From contig JAPXFQ010001348.1 in NCBI GenBank assembly GCA_028564705.1, forward strand, positions 1 to 64,000: a stretch of 64,000 nt of DNA, written 5' to 3'. Source of the DNA: Apricaphanius iberus (lineage: Eukaryota > Chordata > Actinopteri > Cyprinodontiformes > Aphaniidae). Every line of letters starts with the position of its first letter. The stretch's first letter is position 1. The translations under genes and the position numbers were made by a program. The notes under the pieces are model-generated. The model was not told the DNA's origin. It ran no database searches and saw only the letters and a program-made list of their open reading frames with translations. This document shows positions 10,811 through 21,004 of the stretch, one piece after another.

Positions 10811-11644
10811 AATGGCATAAATGATTTGTACAAAGTGGCACTAGCGAAACAGTTCCCCCCCAGAAAATGGTGTAACACCCACCTGGAAAACCCACCTCAT
10901 TAAATATATTGGATAGCACTTTAACGCATTGCTTTGTTCTACGCTTCCCATAACATAATCACCAAAATCTGGATCTCTATGTCTGTTTATGTTGTTTTAG
11001 AGGAAACATCCAGTAGGGCACTGGCCCTACTGCAAATACCACACACCTCCTCAGATGACTCAATCTCAAGTACACCACCTCCTGTCAAGCAGTCAACTCT
11101 ATCCACCTCTTTGCTTACTCAAACAAGACTCAATGAATTTGTGTTTGAGTACATCATAGCAGATGTTAGAGATGTGAATCTTACATCTCACGATTCAATT
11201 TGATTCCGATTTTTGGGGTGACGATTCGATTCAGAAGAGATTCTAGATTCAAATCGTTTTTTTCATCTTAATACTCTTTCATTCATCATTTGTGTTTTTA
11301 ATACACACAAATTGATCTGCCAAGTGTCTTTGATGTAGTCAGCCATGACTGTAACAGGCCATCAAGAAAAAATTGATTGTACCATCTCTGTTGAGAGAAG
11401 GGAACTGGTTCAAAAGTTAGGCTACAAGATATTAAATTACAACTGGACATCCAAGAACTTTTAAACACAATTTCTAGTCCTAAAGAAACTGCTGATATAT
11501 TTTAAAAAATATATCTATATTTTGTTTGTTTCTTTGCTACTTGGTAGAAAATACAGCATATATTTCAGACTTCCTTGAAAGCACCACATGTCTGCAGCGC
11601 TGCCGGATGTTTGTGTGTGTGGCTTATAAAGAAAGGTCGCTCTT

Positions 11645-12757
11645 ATTGAATTGAATAATCCTTTATTGTCCCACGAGGGGAAATTCATTTTTACAGTCCA
11701 ACCTGTCAAAGATCATTACAAACAAACACAGTCAACAAACAGATCCAGGTCACTGTTGGGCAGTGCAGCAGCTTGTACGCGACGCTCCCTTGTATTCAGG
11801 AAAGTTACACATCAGGAGCGGGGAGGGTTTTACGGTGACGGGAAAAAAAAATAGCTCAACTGTGTTCTGGGTCCGTATACGGACTCACAACCTAGGTTAT
11901 AGAAAAAAACCACACCAAAAAACATTTAAGCACATATTCAGACATTAACAATGGCACATCAATAAGGATGGCCAGGTATGAGCTCCAGTCCACAGGTTAA
12001 CGCGCTGCCAAACCGAGGCGCGCTGTTATCCAGCTTCCTGGTGCAGGAGAGAGCATTTAGGATACAGCGAGATGGTGTGTGTGAATGTGAGTGTTTGTGA
12101 CCATGTCAGTGTGTGCATCAGTAGATGCAGGTGTACGGGGGAGAGGAGACCCTGTTGACATTCCTTCAGGGGCATCTGATTGTGGACCAAGTTGAAGGTC
12201 TTCATGGGAGCCAAAACAGTAATTATTTGGATAGCAGGGAGAGAGCAAATATTCCTCTCTGCCCCTTCAGTCTGTCAGTGGTTTCTTTTATAATTAATTC
12301 AGCCAAATTGCAGTTCAAATTAAAGTTCCAAATCCAATTAATTTCCAGTTGCCCCAATCCGCACCGACAGTTTCTCCAAGTCCGATGACAAATTGCAGAT
12401 GAGTCCTAGTGTGCCGGCCAGATCGCATCTTACAGCGTCTGTTCTGCATCCCAGCTCCCCAAGCATTTGGTTCTGAGTCCCGTCAGCACAAATAAACGCA
12501 TCCAACTGTTCCTTCGGCCGTCCAATTGCTTCCAGAACAGTCTCCAATCTCGACCGTGTTTCAGATCGCTGTTGCTCCATTTTTCGGTAGATCCAGTAAC
12601 TGCCAGTACCAATCAGAAGAAACCCGATCACCATGATTCCGAATAGATACTGTATATATCTTCAGCATCTTCTTGGGAGAGTATTGACAGACACAACGGC
12701 TGAAACCTTGTGCAAGCGTCCAGCACATAGCCCGCCGGATACGTCTTTGCAGGACAC
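11645..12757 (-). mobile_element. Retroposon-like unit with small membrane ORF, copy 1
   Basis: Read on the minus strand, the unit ends with AATAAAGGATTATTCAATTC, i.e. a poly(A)-signal-like motif and a short tail of ATTCA repeats. Comparison with the related hAT sequence at 18450-18715 shows this block as an insertion: the flanks TCGCTCTTA and ATACTTGCCGATTT correspond to TCTTTTATACTTGCAGATTT there. It contains the ORF at 12338-12634 and is homologous to 13215-14455 in inverted orientation. Confidence 0.65.
12338..12634 (-). CDS. Small single-pass membrane / helical ORF, copy 1
   Basis: The 98-residue frame begins MVIGFLLIGTGSYWIYRKME, a hydrophobic segment followed at once by basic residues. 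The rest (about residues 20-98) is polar and predicted helical with heptad-like Leu spacing (LETVLEAIGR, LSSDLEKLSV). It matches the C-terminal two thirds of the ORF at 13362-13757 (ending KLSVxIGATGN in both), so the shared frame has survived in two copies. The upstream coding part is degraded by an indel near 12640. The protein family is not recognised. It may be a repeat-encoded protein or a captured host exon. Confidence 0.5.
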   Translation of the reverse strand: MVIGFLLIGTGSYWIYRKMEQQRSETRSRLETVLEAIGRPKEQLDAFICADGTQNQMLGELGCRTDAVRCDLAGTLGLICNLSSDLEKLSVRIGATGN

Positions 12758-13361
12758 CTATACTTGCCGATTTATAAAGTAATAAAGTAGCTAAGGGTGT
12801 CAGTGTGGAGAAGACCTTTCAGACGGCCCAAACATTTACCTTCAGCAAGACGGGCTGGATTTCTCTTTTGTCTTTCATGCTGAAGCTTTAGGATAGCAGC
12901 TAACTAGAACTTGTGATCTGTATTAAGCCCATTGCATGTTAGTCAAGCTATGACCACTAGGTGGTGCTGTTGGTTCTGTGTGACTTCCACTAGTAAATAT
13001 AGTAGACTCAAATCGTTCTGTCTCACTCTATCATTAATAGTACTAGAGCAACCCGTAGCCTCAATAAGTTAGCCAACAGCGAGTCAGATCGGTCAACGAG
13101 ACGGTGGCCGTTGCATGACAAAAACTATGCGAAGCGAAAATTTACTAAGGTTCAGAAAACATATTTTCTAAGAATCGAAACTCAAACATTTGGAATCGAT
13201 TCTGAATCTTGTTAAATTTTATCTTCTGGCTCTCAGCAAGGACGCACGCTTTTTCTCTCCCTCCTCCTCCTGTGTCTTATCCCACTGCTCTCTGTCCTGT
13301 GCCTCTATCTGGAGTGTCTTTTTTGCATTTTTTCTCAGAACCAAAACTGAATAAACGAAAG

Positions 13362-13757
13362 ATGGAAAAGGTCAGCTGGTCTCTGAATGCTATTGATAAA
13401 ATCTACTCAACTCTACAAAGCACCGGAAAAGGGCATCCAGGTTGTATGGAAGATATCTGGCTATTTGGATTTATGTGGATCGGGTTCCTGCTGATTGGAA
13501 CGGGCATGTACTTGATCTGCCACAAAATGGAGCAACAAATACCGAAATTGGAGACAGTTCTGGAAGCGATTGGAAGGCTGAAGGAGCCGTCTGAAGCACG
13601 GATTTGTGCTGATGGAACTCAGAACCTCACGCTTGGTGAGCTCGAGCACAGGCTAGACGCTGCAAGAGGCGATCTAGCTGCCGCTTTGGGACTCACTCGC
13701 GAATTGTCATCGGATTTGGAGAAACTGTCAGTTCAGATTGGTGCAACTGGAAATTAA
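13362..13757 (+). CDS. Small single-pass membrane / helical ORF, copy 2
   Basis: The likely start is the ATG at 13362 (MEKVSWSLNAIDKIYSTLQS); the open frame extends upstream to 13209 but that part is pyrimidine-rich and looks untranslated. About 131 residues: a short N-terminal region, a hydrophobic segment (LFGFMWIGFLLIGTGMYLIC, about residues 37-56), then a charged helical region of about 75 residues with regular Leu/Ile spacing, ending IGATGN at TAA. There is no signal peptide and no enzyme motif. The preserved frame relative to copy 1 suggests past coding constraint. Function unknown. Confidence 0.55.
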   Translation: MEKVSWSLNAIDKIYSTLQSTGKGHPGCMEDIWLFGFMWIGFLLIGTGMYLICHKMEQQIPKLETVLEAIGRLKEPSEARICADGTQNLTLGELEHRLDAARGDLAAALGLTRELSSDLEKLSVQIGATGN

Positions 13758-13996
13758 TGGAGTAATCTGAACTTTAATTTGGTTGAATTAGACTATAAAA
13801 GAAACCGCTGACAGACTGAAAGGGTAGAGATGAAATGTTTTGTCTCCCTGCTATCCAAATAATTATTGTTTTGGCTTCATGTAGACCATCAACTTGGTCT
13901 GTTATCAATGCCTGCGAAGAAAAATGTAAACAGAGTATCTTCCACACAGCACACGTGCAAAAACTGACACACACACTCACATGGATCAGACCCACT

Positions 13997-14020
13997 CACA
14001 CACACACACACACACACACA
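13997..14020. repeat. (CA)12 microsatellite
   Basis: Perfect CA dinucleotide run in the 3' non-coding part of the retroposon-like unit; the minus-strand copy holds a shorter, decayed CA-like tract near 12065-12110. Confidence 0.9.
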
Positions 14021-14831
14021 ATGTCTTGCTGTCTCCCAAGCTCTCCTGCCCCCCCCGGTGGCAGGTCTGGCTGCGCGCTTAGAGTTGAAGGCTGCATGCA
14101 GATTGTCGACCAGGGGCTCCTGAACCCGCCCAACCGTCCTTCATGTCATCATTGTGAACGTTGAAATATGTGCTTCTCTATGTTTTTGGTGTGGATTTTT
14201 TCTATTACCTGTGTTGTGAGTCCGTATACGGACCAAGAACACAGATGAGCGTTTTTTTTTTTCTCGTCACCGTGAAACCCTCCCCCCTTCTGATGTGTAA
14301 CTCTTTCCTGAGTACATGGGAGCGCCGCCTGCAAGCGGCTGCGCTGCCCAACAGTGACCTGGATCTGTTTGTTGACTGTCTGTTTGTAATGATCTTGGAC
14401 AGGCTGTACTGTAAAACTGAATTTCCCCTAGTGGGACAATAAAGGATTATTCAAATAGGAGATTCAGATCTGACTCGATTTTTCCCGACACCCCTAGCAG
14501 ATGTACAACAACCCTTTTCACTGGTAGAGAATGCATCATTTCGAAAAATGATTGAAGGAATCAGTGGTGGTAAAGGACAAATGCCAAGAAATACTTAAAT
14601 GCAATGCAATGAAAGTTAGTCTCAAAAAATGGACGAGGCACTGACAGAAACACTCTGCAATGTTAAAACTGTTTGCACAACTGCAGACATATGGATTGCT
14701 CACCTTAAGAGTTATTTTGGTGTCACCTGCCATTGGATTGAGCTTGAGACGTTCGAGTGGAAGTCTGACGCACTAGCCTGTGAATGGCTAACTGGGCGCC
14801 ACACATCTGAAGTAGTGGCTATCATTCACAA

Positions 14832-16013
14832 TAGGCGTGTGCGATTTGAAGATTTAAGACTGTGAAGCAATCTACACGTGTGACGATCTGTCATTTTTGG
14901 GAGATCGTTTTATCCCGATTCACAGTTCTGCTGCTGTATTTCTGCCTCTGTATGCAATGAAAATCGTGCACCTGCTTTTCATGCTTCAAAGCTCATAAAG
15001 CCAGCAGCGCAGAAGTTCAGCTAGTTGAACTTTTGACGGTGCTAACAGCCCTGAAGCGGCGTGTTAACCAATCAGAGCTTATAATTGTAGCGATGTCACT
15101 ACACGTATTTTGAATGTAGAGGGAGCAGGAAAAACCTACATTTTAAGTCTAGATAACGCAGATTTAGAAAATCATAAATAACACTTACCGAAGACAGATG
15201 GACAGCTATGAAAGCTCCTCTGGGAGGAATAGAGGACCCGTAGTTGGTGTCCTGGTAGGAGATTTGAGCTCTGATGCGGCCCAGGAGGTCGTAAAATTAG
15301 GCGCAGGACAGACAGAAGTACAGCTGAAAGCGAACCTTCTCCATACGTAGCTCCTGGAGCAAATGGTTAAACTCCCCAAACTCAGAACGCAACTCAGAAT
15401 AGGGTGTATCCACAAACGGCGCTTATGTTGCCGAAGTCGACGTCGTCCACACACTCAATACTATCTGCAATAGTTCAGAATGTCCGGCAACAGAAGAAGC
15501 CCTGCCCATGCGCTCTTTTTTGCTCAGAAGTGGCACACTTTGCAAGCTTCAACATAGAAGCATCAAACTAGATGCTTTTTGAGCTTTGCCTGACGCTGAT
15601 AAAGCCTGCGGTATGAATGCACCATTACCCCCTTGTACGCAGATTGCAAACTATCCGTGCAGTTGTCCAGCTGCCTTTTCCCCCCAAACACCACCATTCC
15701 ACGCATGTACGCTGAATGCGCAGAGATTTGCAGAGAATATTAACAATATGTTTGGATGGATGGAAGAGTAATTAGAGCTGCTTACATTACAGTCTACCTT
15801 CATTATTTTATGTACAGCAGCACTTTGTATACCGTTGTGTTTTTATGTATGCCTGTTTATAATATCAGCATTCTGCAAAGAAACATTTGAACCAGTTAAA
15901 GCTGCATTTTTAAGCTGCATTTTTGGTGATCGTTTAAAAAAAATCGCGATAAAATCGAAATTGTGATAATTAAAAATCGTGATATTCTATTTTTGCCATA
16001 TCGTCCATCCCTA
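14832..16013. mobile_element. hAT-type element N2 inserted in the hAT transposase
   Basis: The flanks are ATTCACAA (14824-14831) and ATTGACAA (16014-16021), an 8-bp duplication with one difference. Ends are TAGGCGTGTGCGAT on the left and, on the minus strand, TAGGGATGGACGATAT on the right. Subterminal AAATCGCGATAAAATCG-type motifs are typical of fish hAT MITEs. It contains a Harbinger transposase fragment (15189-15460, minus). The host transposase continues on both sides. Confidence 0.85.
15189..15460 (-). pseudogene. PIF/Harbinger transposase fragment
   Basis: Read on the minus strand, one frame gives SEFGEFNHLLQELRMEKVRF, then QLYFCLSCA, a stop, FYDLLGRIRAQISYQDTNYG and SSIPPEELS. This is the region of HARBI1-like nucleases just before the catalytic core (LSxxQFxxLLxxV...DTNYRxxIPxxERLAI). 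The fragment ends at GTAAGTG (15188-15182 on minus), a good splice donor, as expected for an exon of these genes. The DDE core is not present. It must have entered element N2 by a separate insertion. Confidence 0.7.
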
Positions 16014-16699
16014 ATTGACAATTTAAAATCCAGTGAAAAGTCAGTGCAACTGACTGATAACGGAAGCAATTTCGTTAAAGCTTTCAACAAATATGAAGGG
16101 CCTCAAGCTGAGGATGACACTGATGCTGTAGAAGATTATGTAAAATTTGAAGATGTTGCAGCTGTTTTTTTAGGCAGATCAAGATGAACAGCTACTGTCT
16201 TTTTTGCCACCTCACCATCGCTGTGCTTCACACACTCAATCTTTTTGCAACATCAGACTTGAACAACGCAGCATCACAGGGTGTTCACAGAAAACTCTAC
16301 CGAAGTGCCATGTCCAAATCTGCAGCTATATGGAACAAAGCCTACCGCTCACCTGGTGCTGCTGATGCCATCCATGCATCAAAATGCAAGAATGTACCAT
16401 AAAATAGTCATAATCATAGTATTTGAATTCTGTTCACTGACCATGCTTCTTTTTGTGTTGACAGATACATTCAGGATCCAGACAAGTCCTTGGTTTCCCT
16501 GAAGATGTACTCAACTATCAAAGCCCACTTTATTAAGTACAACACCACATTGCCAACAAGTGCTCCTTTAGAGTGACTCTTCAACCAGGGAGGACTCATT
16601 TTCACTCCTCATTCTAACAGAATGACAGATAAGCACTTTGAAATGTCTATTGCTGCACTACAAACACCTTTACTGGTCTGTTGATTAGGAAAACATAGG

Positions 16700-17543
16700 T
16701 AGTTAGGTACTGTAGATAAGTGGCTACTGGCTAATATGTTTGACTTAAAATAAAACCGGTTCATTTTGATGCTTAAATTTTTTTTAAAGCAAACACATTT
16801 TGCATTCTTCTAATATTTGCAATATTGTTTTTAGGTAACAAGTTTTTGTAATAGAAATGAAAATATTGGATAGAACCTTCGTTACATCACCTTGGATTTA
16901 CATAAACTATAGTGAAGTTTTTCTTTTCTAGTATACCTGATATTTTTCTATGCAGAAGTTGAAATACAAAGGGTATGCAAAATGCATCTTATATACACAT
17001 ATACTGTATATTACAAACAGTAATGCCATCTATGTTCAAGCACTTTCTGTTTTTTACAGAAACACAAATTGAATCTGTTGACACTTTGATAAATAAACAA
17101 AAATAATTATGTTTTATTTATTTTTCCCCGTCAGTCCAAAATGTTTAGCATTAGAGGGCCTCTGTTTTCCTGCAGGAGTAGCCACCAAAGAATAGTGTGA
17201 CATTTAATAGACTTGAATGCTGTTTTCAAGGGGAAATATTCCAAGTATTTAGAATACAGTACCAGAATTAAGCAAAGTAATGGCATATGTTACAATACAT
17301 CTTAAAGCAGGTTTTCTGTGTTCTGTAAGTAAATACATTTACAAAGTATTCTCCCCAACACTGGTGATGTCCATATGTGGTATATCCTGCCGATTTTACG
17401 TCAAGACGGGGAGAGAAACTGAGATCTCGTGTTTGAGTGCGTGTGCAGGTGGGCTGGTTGAGGAAGCCAAGGGTAAACAAATGCTTCATTTTTAATTATC
17501 AGTTTCCTGGCCGGTGTAAAATCATTAGAAAACAATAATATAC
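16700..17543. other. Gene-free AT-rich stretch
   Basis: Nothing recognisable beyond AT-rich sequence following the hAT transposase remnant. Small ORFs at 17268-17495 on both strands lack motifs. The right TIR of the hAT transposase element was not identified here. Confidence 0.4.
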
Positions 17544-17551
17544 ATGTTTTC

Positions 17552-18066
17552 TAGGGATGCACCGATAGCAATATACCAATATCGGGTATTAGCCCTGATA
17601 CTGCCTAATGGACTGGTAAACCAATACTCAAAATGGGGAAAATCTGCAACAAATTCACCGACAAAGGTTCATTTTTTACTTGAAATTTTATTTTTGTGGT
17701 AATTTTATATTTTACATCTGTTATTTTGTCTCAGTTGTGTTTAGTTTGTAAAGTCTGGTGCCTTTAGTCTCTTCAAGAAAGGCACAAGAAGTTATACAGT
17801 TTATTAATTCAACAATATGTGGCAAGGTACACCCAGGCGGAATTCGATCCCACGACTCTCAGGTGAAGGTCATGTGCGCTAACCAGTCAGCCAAAGGGAT
17901 ATCCCTGTGGCCAAGCAGCCAGGGCACATGATCTATCGGAGCCATAGTGACAGAACCTCCACACTGTCACAAATAGTATCGGATCGGTATCGGGTATCGA
18001 CAGATACACAAAATCCAGCCATCGGTATTGTATCGGGACTGAAAAAGTCGGATCGGTGCATCCCTA
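17552..18066. mobile_element. hAT MITE with exact 8-bp duplication
   Basis: The left end TAGGGATGCACCGATA and the right end (minus strand) TAGGGATGCACCGATCC form a clear TIR. ATGTTTTC is duplicated at 17544-17551 and 18067-18074. It has no coding potential. A tRNA-like block lies inside at 17825-17930. Confidence 0.95.
17825..17930 (-). repeat. tRNA-derived repeat inside the hAT MITE
   Basis: On the minus strand the block reads GGCTGACTGGTTAGCGCA (A-box-like) then GTGGGATCGAATTCC (B-box-like) about 45 bases later, as in tRNA-derived SINE heads. Stems do not close well enough for a functional tRNA. Confidence 0.5.
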
Positions 18067-18129
18067 ATGTTTTCATGTGGAAAAGTGAAAAATCCAGGTC
18101 TTGACTCCTTTAACAATCTCTGAAAACTT

Positions 18130-18770
18130 TGTCTTCAAGAAAATAACATATTTTAACTGAAGTATAGTGTTGAGAGAAGGGAACTGGTACAAAACCTAAA
18201 AGATATTTAAGTGCAACTGGACATCAAAGAGCTTTCAAACTATTTTTTTAGTTCTGACAGAGAAAATCTGCTGTATGAAGACAGAATAAGCAGGGAATAT
18301 TAAATATGGACCAAATGTTGCTTAGCAGCTGCCAAGTTTATGGCATATATTTTTTCTTTGTTTTTTGTTGCAAGTTTTAAAAGTCCTATGTTGTTGAACT
18401 CACCATATATTTTGTAAGTGTGCAGCAGGACAAGCTTCCTTCTAATGTTCATGTGTTGCTTATAAGATAAATCAGTCTTTTATACTTGCAGATTTCATTT
18501 TTGCTTTTGAATTAATTTTAAACAGAAATCTTTTTGACTGGGTGAAATGATCTGAGAAAGGTTTATGATTGGTCAGTCAATGTATTGGGATCATTCTATA
18601 TGCAAAATCAGAGATCATTTCCTTTCTGAACATCTGGGAGAATGCGAGCAGCCAGTGTCTCTAATCTGCAGGAAATATCAGTAACAAAGTTTGACAGAAA
18701 GTAGCTAAGGGTGGTCAGTGGCATGGAGCGGTCCTTTAAGATGGCCAAAATGTGTACAATGCTAAGTAGT
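18130..18770. mobile_element. Fragment related to hAT element N1
   Basis: GTTGAGAGAAGGGAACTGGT at about 18168 also occurs at about 11388. TTATACTTGCAGATTT and AAAGTAGCTAAGGGTG correspond to 12757-12800 in N1. The order is the same, but the 1.1-kb retroposon-like unit is absent here, so this serves as an empty-site reference. Confidence 0.7.
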
Positions 18771-19084
18771 CTTAAGAGAGGAAAGGAATGTATGTCAAAA
18801 TGGTTTCAAGCTAATAAATTACCTTTAAATACGATTAAGATTTTTTTTTTCAAATTTACTAACAAAAAAAAAATATTGCAAAGACACCACTAAAATTTGG
18901 GGTTGGGGTTACTAAAACAGTCTGATGGCACTTTCAGCATATATGTATTTTTAACGACAGTGTGGAATAATTTTGAAGGAAAAAACTATCTTTAAGGTCT
19001 CTGTTAAGTGTTCATTATGGGGCAGTTAAAGAGTTTGCTGCCCAAGGCGATGGCCTACCTTTGTCTTATGGTAAGTCCACCTCT

Positions 19085-19375
19085 GCATAATCAGTGCAGA
19101 AGAAACATTGACTTTATATGATGGATCAAACTGGGCCCTTTCAGTTGCTGTTGTGTTGGACTCAGTCTAATAACTAATAGCAGATAAAACAAGTTTTAAA
19201 GTCTGCAATGTCCCCATAGACTCCCTTTAGAAAGAAAATATTGAAAGTTTATTACTGGAAGCTCAACAAACGACCTCATTTTGTTAGTATCGTCATGTAT
19301 CACACAGCATCTTGTTACCATAAGTTGTATGTACTTTAATTCCTTTTTTATGTGGATGCATTTCACTGCAGCAAA
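19085..19375. repeat. Duplicated flank upstream of ZNF copy A
   Basis: 19205-19375 matches 46430-46590 in the same orientation (for example CGTCATGTATCACACAGCAT in both). 19090-19180 matches 45903-45990 in inverted orientation (GATCAAACTGGGCCCTTTCA versus its complement). This marks the segmental duplication and a small inversion between copies. Confidence 0.85.
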
Positions 19376-19723
19376 TGTTTTGTTTTTTTTTTAAACGAAA
19401 AAACGAGCGGCCTGAATGTACACGGACCGGTCTTCTCTTCTAGCTGGGTAAAGACATTTCGCCCCGATGCCTTTCTGGCGCACTTGTTTGATGACTATGT
19501 GCTCTTTAGCTCGCTTTTTCAGCAGAACCGGAGAAAACTCTTGATTGAAGAAAATCCTCTTTTTTACTTAGTTATTTACATCTGATATTAATTGTTTCTT
19601 TCCTGTCTGCACCCCTTAAGACACCTGTTGCTGCTAATTACCTGATGGCAGAAACTTAAAATGCAGATAGGGGGGTGTTATAAAGACAAATTAGTGGTTT
19701 ATAATCTACATTATGTGTTTCAG

Positions 19724-20865
19724 TGGTTCCTGCAGACGTTCAGCAGATTTTGCTGGTTAAAGAAGATGATCCTGAAGAAGACAGCCCACGTTTTGACCTG
19801 CAGGATCAAAAGCCACTCTCACAGACCCCAAGTGAGGATGATGATGATGATGAGGAGGAGGAGGCGGCGGCAGCACACCATGATGGCTGGGAACTAGAAC
19901 ACTTAGAAGATTCTAGGCCAAATACTGAAATGGACAAATTGAAATGTTTTATACCAAACATACATGAAGATTCAATCAGAAACCATAGGGAAGGAATTAA
20001 TTTCAGTTGTGATGAAGATAGTATAACATTAAATGTTAATCCAAAAGCAGATGGAAATGAGGGAACACACCCAGTACAAAGACATGTCAGTTGTAAATTG
20101 TGTGGGCTCAAATGTAGGTTCAAATCAGAGTTAAATGTACACATGAGAATCCACTCAGGCGAAAAACCGTACAGTTGTGATTTTTGTGGATACAAATGTT
20201 GCCAGAAATCAACTTTAGATTCACACATTAGAATCCACACAGGAGAGAAACCTTTCAGTTGTGATTTTTGTGGATACAAATGTAGCCAGAAATCAAGTTT
20301 AAAGATACACACGAGAAGCCACACAGGAGAGAAACCTTTCAGTTGTGGTCTTTGTGGAAAGACATTTTGTAAGAAATCACATTTAAACAGACACATGAGA
20401 ATCCACACAGGAGAAAAACGTTTCAGTTGTGATCTTTGTGAATACATGTGTAGTGAGAAATCAAGTTTAGACAATCACATGATAATCCACTCGGGAGAGA
20501 AACCTTTTAGTTGTGACCTTTTTGGATACAAATGTATCAGGAAATCACATTTAAACACACACATGAGAATCCACACAGGAGAGAAGCCTTTCTTTTGTGA
20601 TCTTTGTGGATATAAATTTAGCCAGAAATCACACTTACAGTTTCACATGAGAATCCACACAGGAGAGAAACCTTTATTTTGTGACCTTTGCGGATACAAA
20701 TGTAGTGTGAAATCAAGTTTAAACACACACATGAGAATCCACACAGGAGAGAAACCTTTCAGTTGTGATCTTTGTGGCTTCAAATGTAGCAATCCCTCAA
20801 GTTTACACAGACACATCAGAATCCACACGAGAGAAAAAAAACTATCTTGTGATGTGAAAGATTGA
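19724..20865 (+). CDS. C2H2 zinc-finger protein, copy A, last exon
   Basis: This is a probable nuclear DNA-binding transcription regulator. The exon begins after a splice acceptor (TGTGTTTCAG, ending 19723) and is open for 380 codons to TGA 20863-20865. Residues 1-30 (DVQQILLVKEDDPEED) are a conserved lead seen in many fish C2H2 genes. Residues 38-51 are an Asp/Glu then Ala tract. Residues 121-372 hold nine fingers with HTGEKP linkers. Finger 6 has Phe in place of its second Cys (CDLFGY) and is probably not folded. No KRAB or SCAN domain is seen. The matching first coding exon, present for copy B, was not found upstream, so this copy may be partial or use another exon. Relative to copy B it has two extra fingers and an extra segment at residues 77-94. 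Confidence 0.85.
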
Positions 20866-21004
20866 TTTATTGACAAGTCAATTTTTTTTAAGTAAGAATC
20901 CAAAGAGGAAGATATAGTTTTCAGTTGTTAGTATTTAAAAACTTCTGTTACAAATTTCTGTTTTGATGGTTTTGAGCCCACAGTGTTCTTGATTGAAACT
21001 GGAC

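Larger units (their letters stand above)
13215..14455 (+). mobile_element. Retroposon-like unit with small membrane ORF, copy 2
   Basis: This copy runs in the opposite direction to that at 11645-12757 and matches it over the ORF, the 3' non-coding part (CTATCCAAATAATTA, GTCCGTATACGGAC near 14219) and the 3' end (GGGACAATAAAGGATTATTC). It includes a CA repeat at 13997-14020. The 5' limit is approximate. Together the copies form a ~1-kb-arm inverted repeat with a spacer of about 0.5 kb. Confidence 0.6.
11167..14496. mobile_element. hAT-type element N1 inserted in the hAT transposase
   Basis: An exact 8-bp duplication, GCAGATGT, lies at 11159-11166 and 14497-14504. The ends are TAGAGATGTGAATC on the left and, on the minus strand from 14496, TAGGGGTGTCGGGA: a short imperfect TIR typical of hAT elements. 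Its own sequence (11167-11644, about 12758-13214 and 14456-14496) carries no transposase. The rest consists of two copies of a 1.1-kb retroposon-like unit in opposite orientation. A relative without the left copy lies at about 18130-18770. Confidence 0.88.
10990..16690 (+). pseudogene. hAT transposase pseudogene split by two insertions
   Basis: The coding pieces in order are: about 10995-11166 (TQTRLNEFVFEYIIADV), 14505-14576 (QQPFSLVENASFRKMI), 14629-14831 (TTADIWIAHLKSYFGVTCHW), 16022-16170 (LTDNGSNFVKAFNKYEG), 16190-16400 (LPPHHRCASHTLNLF and SAAIWNKAYRS) and about 16463-16665 (TSAPLE, a stop, LFNQGGLIFTPHSNR). This is the full order of a hAT transposase, from the N-terminal linker through the RNase H-like core to the C-terminal dimerisation region. 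The first two pieces read on in frame when the insertion and one copy of its 8-bp duplication are removed. Defects include frameshifts near 14590, 16170 and 16400 and a stop in the dimerisation motif. The BED finger is not seen. Confidence 0.85.

Noticed and set aside
17825..17930. Possible tRNA gene on the minus strand
   Set aside because: A- and B-box-like words are present, but acceptor and anticodon stems do not pair; it sits within a hAT MITE, so a tRNA-derived repeat is more likely.
19806..20474. Long minus-strand ORF opposite ZNF copy A
   Set aside because: Antisense shadow of the finger repeats (GFSPVW is the reverse reading of the HTGEKP linker).
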